A DNA stretch of 41,883 nucleotides from Bacillus benzoevorans (GTDB lineage: Bacteria; Bacillota; Bacilli; Bacillales; Cytobacillaceae): assembly GCF_014207535.1 (NCBI RefSeq), contig NZ_JACHGK010000028.1:1-41883 (forward strand), given 5' to 3'. Positions 1-6,332 of this stretch are shown piece by piece. A model generated the notes under the pieces. That model made no database searches, was not told the origin of the DNA, and worked only from the letters and a program-made list of their open reading frames with translations. Positions within the stretch are counted from its first letter, which is position 1, and each line of letters opens with the position of its first letter. The translations under genes and the position numbers were made by a program.

Positions 1-95
<95 letters not shown>

Positions 96-102
96 AAGCC
101 AA

Positions 103-131
103 AGAGTACCCTGAGTGGGTGCTCTTTTTTT
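103..131 (+). terminator. Intrinsic terminator of the rRNA operon
   Basis: AGAGTACCC (103-111) pairs with GGGTGCTCT (117-125) around a short loop, and a run of T follows to 131. It sits eight bases after the 5S rRNA and ends that operon. Confidence 0.9.
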
Positions 132-284
132 GTATATGATAAAAGGCTCGAAAGAGCCGCAAACGAAACAAAAAAAGGTTCTACGCATAAAACTCATTCC
201 AACACAAGAGTGAAGCAAAGCTTCACGGACCCTCTAGGCTCCAATATCCAGAAATCATTAAAGACCCCGCCATCCAATAACCGC

Positions 285-320
285 AAAAAAAGGCCGCTAC
301 TCTTGTATTTGAATAGCGGC
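285..320 (-). terminator. Intrinsic terminator on the minus strand
   Basis: Read on the minus strand, GCCGCTA (320-314) pairs perfectly with TAGCGGC (299-293), followed by C and seven T (291-285). On the plus strand no T-run follows, so it acts leftward. No minus-strand gene is evident upstream of it, which makes its client unknown. Confidence 0.6.
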
Positions 321-328
321 TTCAAATT

Positions 329-368
329 ACTCAATAGAAAAGGGTGAGAGGTATTTTTTCTATTGAGT
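329..368. repeat. 13-bp perfect inverted repeat
   Basis: ACTCAATAGAAAA (329-341) is the exact reverse complement of TTTTCTATTGAGT (356-368), with a 14-base loop. No T-run follows on either strand, so it is not a standard terminator. Function unknown; it could fold in RNA or bind a protein dimer. Confidence 0.6.
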
Positions 369-660
369 GTTAAGATTATTACATTGAAATAATGCAAATA
401 TCTCTACTCCTTTTGAATCCAATTGAAAGAATGTCCCACTAGCCTGTTTCTTTTCACATAAACTGATTGTTAGAGGTAGATCAGTTAACACAGCTGGCAA
501 AATGTAAAAGTGAAAAGGAAGAGAATAATGATGCATTCCTCAAGTCCATTTGTAGAAATATAACATTATTTGCGCGCAATCCCATATTAAATCACAATGT
601 AAGGGTTTACATCAGTCGAAGGAACTAATATCGACGAAATTCGGACTTTTGTAACAAATT

Positions 661-691
661 TTGGATAAATGAATAATTGTTCAAGTATAAT
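661..691 (+). promoter_or_regulatory. Possible promoter for the yebG unit
   Basis: A perfect TATAAT lies at 686-691. The best -35 candidates, TTGGAT (661-666, 19-base spacer) or TGGATA (662-667, 18-base spacer), are weak. It is the best-placed promoter for the small ORF at 746 and yebG at 871. Confidence 0.35.
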
Positions 692-745
692 ACAAGAGCA
701 ATGCTCCTATCATTTTAAACCATCACTGATTTGGAGAAGCTATTA

Positions 746-856
746 ATGAATCATCATATTAACCGATATATGGAGATAATTAATACAATTTTTCAATCTA
801 TATTATATAGAGGCATCTGGACAAGAATCGTACTGAAACGAAATACTAATGGATAA
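746..856 (+). CDS. Possible 36-residue small protein upstream of yebG
   Basis: The frame runs from ATG at 746 to TAA at 856 and would begin MNHHINRYMEIINTIF and end in a basic segment (VLKRNTNG). A ribosome binding site, TTGGAGAAG (731-739), lies about nine bases before the ATG, and yebG begins 14 bases after the stop. I recognise no family. It could be a real small protein or leader peptide, the remains of a longer gene, or chance; the ribosome binding site is the main support. Confidence 0.25.
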   Translation: MNHHINRYMEIINTIFQSILYRGIWTRIVLKRNTNG

Positions 857-870
857 AGAAGGGGAAGGTA

Positions 871-1065
871 ATGAAGAAAGTATATGAAGTAGAAGAGAAT
901 GAAACAATCGGTCAATGTCTCGACCGTATCCAGAAAGATGGATATATGCCAGTCAAACGAACTGAGAAGCCCATATTCAAGGAAGAAAAAGAAGGAGGTG
1001 AAATAAAATATGTGCCTGCAGGCAGAAGGATTGTGTTTGAAGCAAAAAAGGCCGAAGTACGATAA
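871..1065 (+). CDS. yebG: NETI motif-containing protein, YebG-like
   Basis: A 64-residue protein with the NETI motif near its N-terminus (EVEENETIGQCLDRIQKDGY, residues about 5-24) and a basic C-terminal half that includes the conserved-looking PAGRRIVFEAKKAEV end. It matches the small NETI protein family encoded just upstream of purE in Bacillus (YebG); its function is not known. GGGGAAGG just before the ATG is the ribosome binding site. It has no membrane segment and is probably cytoplasmic. No strong terminator separates it from the purE control region, but purE has its own strong promoter at 1184-1212. Confidence 0.85.
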   Translation: MKKVYEVEENETIGQCLDRIQKDGYMPVKRTEKPIFKEEKEGGEIKYVPAGRRIVFEAKKAEVR

Positions 1066-1135
1066 AACCGAACGATAGGCATGACCAATCTTTGAGTCAA
1101 ACCAAATATTTTCGCGAAAAATCACGAAATATATC

Positions 1136-1180
1136 AAATCCGAACAATAATAATCATCTTAAAATGATTGTTCGCTATTT
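1136..1180 (+). promoter_or_regulatory. Paired PurBoxes (PurR operator)
   Basis: AAATCCGAACAAT (1136-1148) fits the Bacillus PurR box AWWWCCGAACWWT at every position. On the opposite strand AATAGCGAACAAT (1179-1167) fits at all but one. Two inverted boxes just upstream of the promoter -35 element are the arrangement bound by the PRPP-responsive repressor PurR at the B. subtilis pur operon. Confidence 0.9.
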
Positions 1181-1183
1181 CTA

Positions 1184-1212
1184 TTGACATTCTGTACATA
1201 GACTTGTAATAT
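1184..1212 (+). promoter_or_regulatory. purE operon promoter (sigma-A type)
   Basis: A perfect -35 TTGACA (1184-1189), 17-base spacer and -10 TAATAT (1207-1212). Transcription should start near 1219, about 17 bases before the riboswitch aptamer and some 410 bases before purE. Confidence 0.9.
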
Positions 1213-1235
1213 GGGTATGTGAAAAAAATCGTGAA

Positions 1236-1308
1236 TACCCTCATATAATAATGGGAATAGGCCCATAAGTTTCTACCTGGTTACCGAAATAACCGGACTA
1301 TGAGGGGG
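1236..1308 (+). promoter_or_regulatory. Purine riboswitch, guanine/hypoxanthine class
   Basis: The G-box aptamer is complete. P1 pairs CCCTCATA (1238-1245) with TATGAGGG (1299-1306). P2 is closed by ATGGG/CCCAT (1251-1255/1262-1266). P3 pairs CTGGTT (1277-1282) with AACCGG (1291-1296). The core TAAGTTTCTACC is intact. The specificity base (position 74 in the xpt numbering) is C1298 in GGACTATG, so it should bind guanine or hypoxanthine rather than adenine. CCGGACT (1293-1299) can also pair with AGTCCGG (1382-1388) of the terminator stem, which gives a direct anti-terminator and an OFF switch. Confidence 0.95.
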
Positions 1309-1381
1309 AGTCAATTGCCCGGAAGCTGGATTAAAGAGTTTGATATAAACTATTAATCTATGTCTTATTATGCCCTTTAAC

Positions 1382-1437
1382 AGTCCGGACAGATTGCTTT
1401 CTCTTATAGAGTGAGAGGCTTCTGTCCGGACTTTTTT
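1382..1437 (+). terminator. Riboswitch-controlled terminator
   Basis: AGTCCGGACAGA (1382-1393) pairs perfectly with TCTGTCCGGACT (1421-1432), and T-rich sequence runs to 1437. Its 5' arm is the segment captured by the anti-terminator from the aptamer at 1293-1299, so bound purine favours termination. Confidence 0.92.
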
Positions 1438-1439
1438 GT

Positions 1440-1539
1440 ACTTTGTTGCACAGTCTTGTTGATCCGAATGATTACAGTTATTTTTAATCCAAGAAAAGCC
1501 GGTCATTTTCAACAAGCGTCTTTAACAAAGTTTTTTTTT
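1440..1539 (+). terminator. Second terminator-like structure in the purE leader
   Basis: ACTTTGTT (1440-1447) pairs with AACAAAGT (1524-1531), then eight more T follow (1532-1539). Inside it CTTGTTGA (1455-1462) pairs with TCAACAAG (1509-1516) and AATGA (1467-1471) with TCATT (1503-1507). The two outer helices are separated by a symmetric 7 by 7 internal loop. It lies between the riboswitch terminator and purE. Whether it stops RNA polymerase is not known. Confidence 0.5.
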
Positions 1540-1541
1540 GG

Positions 1542-1571
1542 AATAATAAATACTTGAAGGTATTTATCATT
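1542..1571 (+). other. Third leader hairpin before purE
   Basis: AATAATAAATAC (1542-1553) pairs with GTATTTATCATT (1560-1571) at 11 of 12 positions around a six-base loop. It is AT-rich, not followed by a T-run, and ends about 45 bases before the purE ribosome binding site. Confidence 0.45.
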
Positions 1572-1627
1572 ATACAGTAATGAAAATTCTGGTTTCATGA
1601 TTAATCTAAAAATGCAGGAGGGATTCG

Positions 1628-2116
1628 ATGAACGCCCAAGTTGCCGTGATCATGGGTAGTAAGTCAGACTGGGAAACAATGCGTCATGCATGTGATATGC
1701 TGGAGAAATTTGATATTCCTTATGAAAAGAAAGTTGTTTCAGCGCACAGAACGCCTGATTTAATGTTTGAATTTGCCGAAGGGGCAAGAGCTAAAGGCAT
1801 AAAGGTCATTATTGCGGGTGCAGGGGGTGCGGCACACTTACCTGGTATGGTAGCAGCAAAAACGACTTTGCCCGTAATCGGTGTACCGGTTCAGTCAAAA
1901 GCATTGAATGGACTTGATTCCTTACTGTCCATTGTACAAATGCCAGGGGGTATCCCTGTTGCAACAGTTGCAATCGGTAAAGCAGGAGCAACCAATGCCG
2001 GCCTTTTAGCAGCCCAAATCCTGGCTGCATTTGATCATAAATTAGCTGCCAATCTGGAAGAATACAGATTGGAGATGAAAAAAGCCGCTATAGAAAGTAG
2101 TGATCAGCTTGTCTAA
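1628..2116 (+). CDS. purE: N5-carboxyaminoimidazole ribonucleotide mutase PurE
   Basis: PurE moves the carboxyl group of N5-CAIR to C4, giving CAIR for purine synthesis, after PurK. The 162-residue length is typical of class I PurE. Visible motifs are the N-terminal nucleotide-binding GSKSDWETM (10-18), SAHRTPD (38-44) and the glycine-rich GAGGAAHLPGM (about 64-74). The ATG follows a strong AGGAGGG site. It is the first gene of the purEKBCSQLFMNHD operon and is preceded by the PurR boxes and riboswitch. Its end overlaps the start of purK, suggesting translational coupling. Confidence 0.97.
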   Translation: MNAQVAVIMGSKSDWETMRHACDMLEKFDIPYEKKVVSAHRTPDLMFEFAEGARAKGIKVIIAGAGGAAHLPGMVAAKTTLPVIGVPVQSKALNGLDSLLSIVQMPGGIPVATVAIGKAGATNAGLLAAQILAAFDHKLAANLEEYRLEMKKAAIESSDQLV

Positions 2117-3227
2117 CAAAGTAATACTGCCAGGTCAAACGATAGGAATTATCGGTGGAGGACAGCTTGGGAGGATGATGGCACTTGCTGCGAAGGCACA
2201 AGGTTTTCGTATTGCTGTTCTTGATCCTACCGATGATTGTCCGTGCGCTCAAGTTGCTGATATAGCGATTACTGCTGCCTATGATGATCTGTCTGCCATT
2301 AAACAATTGGCGGATGTCAGTGACGTCATCACATATGAATTTGAAAATATTGATGCGGATTGCCTAAAGTGGCTCAATGAAAACACTTATGTTCCACAAG
2401 GTGTGAAACTGCTCGAAATCACTCAGAACCGGATAACTGAAAAAGTAGCGATTCAGCATGCCGGCGTTGAGGTGGCACCATATGCCGTCATTGAAAGTGA
2501 AGAGGACATAAGAAAAGGGCTGGCGGAGCTTGGTTATCCTGCCGTTCTAAAAACAGCCAGAGGCGGTTATGACGGAAAAGGACAGTTCGTCATTAAACAA
2601 GAAGATGAAATTTCTAAAGCTGCCACCCTCTTGAATGCAGGGATTTGTGTCCTCGAGAAATGGATTCCGTTTGAAAAAGAAATCTCAGTTATTGTTTGCC
2701 GAAATAGTAATAGTGAAACAGCTGTTTTTCCAGTAGGGGAAAACATTCACCGCGATAATATTCTTCACGAAACGATCGTTCCGGCAAGAATTGATGAAAA
2801 AGCACGGCAAGCAGCAATTAAAATAGCTGCTCAATTAGCTGAGAGATCGCAGCTAGTTGGTACTCTGGCAGTGGAAATGTTTGTCACTAGTGATGGCATT
2901 TACGTAAATGAATTGGCGCCAAGACCGCATAATTCTGGTCATTACAGCATTGAAGCCTGTGAAACATCGCAGTTTGAACAGCATATCCGTGCCGTCTGCA
3001 ATTGGCCTTTAGGCAGTACAGAATTGCTAAAGCCGGCTGTAATGGTCAATATTCTTGGGGAACACCAGGCGGGAATCATTGAAAAAATCCCAGAGTTTAA
3101 CAACTGGAAAATTCATTTATATGGAAAAAAAGATGCCAAAGAGAAAAGAAAAATGGGGCACGCGACCATTTTACGCCATTCCATTGAGGATGCGCTTAAG
3201 GAAATTGACGAAAGCAATATATGGTAA
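2100..3227 (+). CDS. purK: N5-carboxyaminoimidazole ribonucleotide synthase PurK
   Basis: PurK uses ATP and bicarbonate to make N5-CAIR from AIR. It has the N-terminal GIIGGGQLGRM segment, a central ATP-grasp region with TARGGYDGKGQFV, and the family signature NELAPRPHNSGHY. Length is about 375 residues, as in relatives. The start is uncertain. GTG at 2100 gives MISLSNKV; the in-frame TTG at 2109 gives MSNKV, closer to the B. subtilis N-terminus. Neither has a good ribosome binding site. Either way the gene overlaps purE, so coupled translation is likely. Confidence 0.95.
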   Translation: MISLSNKVILPGQTIGIIGGGQLGRMMALAAKAQGFRIAVLDPTDDCPCAQVADIAITAAYDDLSAIKQLADVSDVITYEFENIDADCLKWLNENTYVPQGVKLLEITQNRITEKVAIQHAGVEVAPYAVIESEEDIRKGLAELGYPAVLKTARGGYDGKGQFVIKQEDEISKAATLLNAGICVLEKWIPFEKEISVIVCRNSNSETAVFPVGENIHRDNILHETIVPARIDEKARQAAIKIAAQLAERSQLVGTLAVEMFVTSDGIYVNELAPRPHNSGHYSIEACETSQFEQHIRAVCNWPLGSTELLKPAVMVNILGEHQAGIIEKIPEFNNWKIHLYGKKDAKEKRKMGHATILRHSIEDALKEIDESNIW

Positions 3228-3261
3228 AATGACAGTAGCAGAATAGAGCGGAGGAAAACAT

Positions 3262-4554
3262 ATGATAGATCGTTACACAAGACCAGAAATGGGTGCCATT
3301 TGGACCGAAGAAAACAAATATAAAGCATGGCTTGAAGTAGAAATATTAGCTGATGAGGCATGGGCAGAGCTTGGAGTCATTCCAAAGGAAGATGTAGCGA
3401 AGATTCGCGAAAATGCTTCATTTGATATTGAACGGATTTATGAAATTGAAAAAGAAACAAGACATGACGTAGTAGCTTTTACCCGTGCTGTTTCGGAAAC
3501 ATTAGGCGATGAAAGAAAATGGGTTCATTATGGTTTAACATCAACAGATGTTGTGGATACAGCCTGGTCTTATCTAATCAAACAAGCCAATACCATTCTT
3601 TTAAACGATATCGAAAATTTCATTGAAGTGTTAAAAAATAAAGCTCAAGAACATAAATATACAGTTATGATGGGACGTACTCATGGAGTTCATGCTGAAC
3701 CAACAACATTTGGTTTGAAAATGGCCCTGTGGTATGAAGAAATGAAACGCAATTTGGAACGTTTTAAAATTGCCGCTGAGGGTATCGAATACGGGAAAAT
3801 TTCCGGTGCAGTCGGCACATACGCAAATATTGACCCATTTGTAGAAAAGTATGTATGTGAAAAGCTTGGAACAAAACCAGCCCCAATTTCTACGCAAACA
3901 TTACAAAGAGATCGCCATGCTCATTATATGTCCGCGATTGCCCTTATTGCGACATCAATCGAGAAATTCGCCGTCGAAATACGCGGTTTGCAAAAGAGTG
4001 AAATCCGTGAAGTGGAAGAAGCATTTGCTAAGGGTCAAAAAGGATCATCTGCAATGCCTCATAAACGGAATCCAATCGGCTCAGAAAACATGTGCGGTAT
4101 GGCGCGTGTGATTCGCGGCTATATGATGACTGCTTATGATAATGTAGCATTATGGCATGAACGGGATATCTCCCACTCATCTGCGGAACGCGTCATTATC
4201 CCAGATGCAACTATCGCATTAAATTATATGTTAAATCGCTTCGGTAATATCGTGAAGAACTTAACGGTTTTCCCTGACAACATGAAACGTAATATGGAAC
4301 GTACGCATGGTCTTATCTATTCACAACGTGTATTGCTTGCTTTAATTAATAAAGGTCTTGTAAGAGAAGAAGCTTATGATACTGTACAAAAGAGAGCGAT
4401 GGAGGCTTGGGATAAACAAGTTTCTTTCCGCTCTTTGGTTGAAGCTGATGAAAAAATTACTGCAAAACTTTCGTCAGAAGAAATTGCCGATTGCTTTGAC
4501 TATAATTACCATCTGAAAAATGTAGATCCGATCTTTACAAGACTGGGTCTGTAA
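3262..4554 (+). CDS. purB: Adenylosuccinate lyase PurB
   Basis: PurB removes fumarate from SAICAR to give AICAR, and from adenylosuccinate to give AMP. The 430-residue protein has the fumarase/aspartase superfamily signature GSSAMPHKRNP (261-271), which holds the catalytic serine loop, plus TRHDVVAF (about 67-74) and GRTHGVHAEP (138-147), which contribute catalytic histidines. The ATG follows GGAGG at a good distance, 34 bases after the purK stop. It forms homotetramers in the known family members. Confidence 0.97.
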   Translation: MIDRYTRPEMGAIWTEENKYKAWLEVEILADEAWAELGVIPKEDVAKIRENASFDIERIYEIEKETRHDVVAFTRAVSETLGDERKWVHYGLTSTDVVDTAWSYLIKQANTILLNDIENFIEVLKNKAQEHKYTVMMGRTHGVHAEPTTFGLKMALWYEEMKRNLERFKIAAEGIEYGKISGAVGTYANIDPFVEKYVCEKLGTKPAPISTQTLQRDRHAHYMSAIALIATSIEKFAVEIRGLQKSEIREVEEAFAKGQKGSSAMPHKRNPIGSENMCGMARVIRGYMMTAYDNVALWHERDISHSSAERVIIPDATIALNYMLNRFGNIVKNLTVFPDNMKRNMERTHGLIYSQRVLLALINKGLVREEAYDTVQKRAMEAWDKQVSFRSLVEADEKITAKLSSEEIADCFDYNYHLKNVDPIFTRLGL

Positions 4555-4685
4555 TAAATTAAAATCCCCGCCTGCATTAAGCTCCGGGACGAGTCATTCA
4601 GTACGGAAATGAATACTTTAAGATCAGGATAAGTCTTAGAAGGCTGGCCTTACAGGCTGGCCTCATGAAAAAGGGAGGCTTCTTA
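4555..4685. other. purB-purC spacer with short direct repeat
   Basis: This 131-base spacer inside the operon holds AGGCTGGCCT twice (about 4640-4649 and 4654-4663), separated by only a few bases. It has no T-run terminator and no promoter that I would defend. It ends in the AAGGGAGG ribosome binding site of purC. Confidence 0.5.
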
Positions 4686-5405
4686 ATGGAAAAAGGTGCA
4701 CAGCTATACGAAGGCAAAGCAAAGAAAATTTATGCAACAGATGATGATCAAGTTGTATGGATTGAATATAAAGATTCGGCAACTGCTTTTAATGGCGTTA
4801 AAAAGGCAGAAATTGCCGGTAAAGGCCGTTTAAACAATGAAATAACTAGTTTGATTTTTGAAAAACTAAAAGAAAAAGGGATCGAATCTCATTTCATTAA
4901 ACGCATTTCAGAAACGGAACAGCTTGTCAAAAAAGTCACCATCGTTCCACTTGAAACAGTTGTTCGCAATACAGCTGCAGGAAGCTTTTCAGCAAGACTG
5001 GGCGTAGAAGAAGGTACGAAACTATCAAGACCGATTGTTGAATTTTATTATAAAGACGATGCGTTAGGCGACCCGCTTTTAACAGATGATCATATTGAAG
5101 TGCTAGAGCTTGCGACAAAAGAAGAAAAAGAATTAATTAAAGAAAAAGCTCTTCAGGTCAATGAAGTATTGTCAAGCCTTTTTGCTGAACTTAACATTAA
5201 ATTGATTGATTTCAAGCTTGAATTTGGTAAAGATGCCGAAGGAAATATCCTGCTTGCAGATGAAATCTCGCCTGACACTTGCCGACTGTGGGATGCTGAA
5301 ACCAATCAAAAGCTAGATAAAGACGTTTTCCGCCGTGACCTGGGAAATTTAACGGATGTATATGAAATTATTTTAGCCAAATTAGGAGGCAGCCAAAATG
5401 TATAA
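4686..5405 (+). CDS. purC: SAICAR synthetase PurC
   Basis: PurC joins CAIR and aspartate with ATP to give SAICAR. The 239-residue protein opens with the family motif LYEGKAKKIY and carries KDSATAFNG, GRLNNEI, DFKLEFG and the signature DEISPDTCRLWD. I chose ATG 4686 because the AAGGGAGG site at about 4670-4677 fits it. An in-frame ATG at 4665 lies upstream of that site and would add seven unconserved residues. The last eight bases overlap purS. Confidence 0.96.
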   Translation: MEKGAQLYEGKAKKIYATDDDQVVWIEYKDSATAFNGVKKAEIAGKGRLNNEITSLIFEKLKEKGIESHFIKRISETEQLVKKVTIVPLETVVRNTAAGSFSARLGVEEGTKLSRPIVEFYYKDDALGDPLLTDDHIEVLELATKEEKELIKEKALQVNEVLSSLFAELNIKLIDFKLEFGKDAEGNILLADEISPDTCRLWDAETNQKLDKDVFRRDLGNLTDVYEIILAKLGGSQNV

Positions 5406-5652
5406 AGTAAAAGTATATGTGACGTTGAGAGAAAGTGTATTAGATCCACAAGGAGCAGCAGTAATGCATTCATTGCATGCAATGAGCTACAACGAAATTT
5501 CCGATGTTCGTATCGGTAAATATATGGAACTGCAAGTTGAAAAATCTGACCGCCCGGTTGAAGAGGTAGTAAAAGAAGTTTGTGACCGTTTGCTGGCGAA
5601 CCCGGTAATTGAAGACTACCGCTTTGAAATTGAGGAGGCTGTTGCTCAGTGA
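5398..5652 (+). CDS. purS: FGAM synthase subunit PurS
   Basis: PurS is the small bridging subunit of the three-part FGAM synthase (PurS, PurQ, PurL) of Gram-positive bacteria. The 84-residue length and the opening MYKVKVYVTLRESVLDPQGAA fit the family, as does the VRIGKYMEL strand. Its ATG is inside the last codons of purC and its stop overlaps the purQ GTG, so purC-purS-purQ are translationally coupled. GGAGG within purC provides the ribosome binding site. Confidence 0.96.
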   Translation: MYKVKVYVTLRESVLDPQGAAVMHSLHAMSYNEISDVRIGKYMELQVEKSDRPVEEVVKEVCDRLLANPVIEDYRFEIEEAVAQ

Positions 5653-6332
5653 AGTTTGCAGTCATCGTTTTTCCAGGATCAAACTGCGATATAGACATGT
5701 ATCATGCAATTAAGGATGAATTAGGCGAAGAAGTTGAGTATGTATGGCACGATACTGAAAGCCTAGAAGGATATGACGGAATTCTGCTTCCAGGCGGTTT
5801 CTCCTATGGAGACTATTTACGCTGCGGCGCGATTGCCCGTTTCAGTAATGTCATGAAGGAAGTTGTAAAGGCCGCTGAAGCCGGCAAACCGGTGCTTGGT
5901 GTGTGCAACGGATTCCAAATTTTATTGGAAGCTGGACTATTGCCAGGAGCGATGAAAAGAAACGAAAGCCTTCAATTTATCTGCCGTCCGGTTGAATTAA
6001 AGGTTGTCAATAATGAAACAATGTTCTCCAATGTGTATGAAAAAGATGAAGTTATCACCATTCCAATTGCCCATGGAGAAGGAAATTACTACTGTGATGA
6101 AGAAACACTTGCTGCATTAAAGAAAAATAATCAAATTGTTTTCACATATGAAAGTAATCCAAACGGCAGCCTTGTAGATATTGCCGGAATCGTGAATGAA
6201 AAAGGAAATGTATTAGGAATGATGCCGCACCCTGAGAGAGCTGTAGATGAGCTTTTAGGCGGTGCTGATGGTCTGAAGTTATTCCAATCAATCGTCAAAC
6301 AATGGAGGGAAACACATGTCGTTAAAGCTTGA
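5649..6332 (+). CDS. purQ: FGAM synthase glutaminase subunit PurQ
   Basis: PurQ releases ammonia from glutamine for PurL. It is a class I glutamine amidotransferase of 227 residues. The nucleophile is Cys86 in GVCNGFQIL, with His194 and Glu196 in MMPHPERAVDE completing the triad. The oxyanion segment LPGGFSYGDYLRCG (48-61) is present. Translation begins at GTG 5649, overlapping the purS TGA, with GAGGAGG upstream. Its 3' end overlaps purL by 17 bases. Confidence 0.96.
   Translation: MKFAVIVFPGSNCDIDMYHAIKDELGEEVEYVWHDTESLEGYDGILLPGGFSYGDYLRCGAIARFSNVMKEVVKAAEAGKPVLGVCNGFQILLEAGLLPGAMKRNESLQFICRPVELKVVNNETMFSNVYEKDEVITIPIAHGEGNYYCDEETLAALKKNNQIVFTYESNPNGSLVDIAGIVNEKGNVLGMMPHPERAVDELLGGADGLKLFQSIVKQWRETHVVKA

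Larger units (their letters stand above)
132..745. other. Gene-poor stretch between rRNA operon and yebG
   Basis: No convincing coding region is seen. Reading frames here overlap the 5S gene or hairpins, lack ribosome binding sites and resemble nothing I know. It holds a terminator for the minus strand (285-320), a 13-bp inverted repeat (329-368) and a possible promoter (661-691). The rest is AT-rich sequence without recognisable content. Confidence 0.6.

Noticed and set aside
793..1137. Minus-strand frame of 114 codons rich in Phe and Tyr
   Set aside because: It is antisense to yebG; its composition is what an A-rich coding strand gives in reverse, and no binding site precedes it.
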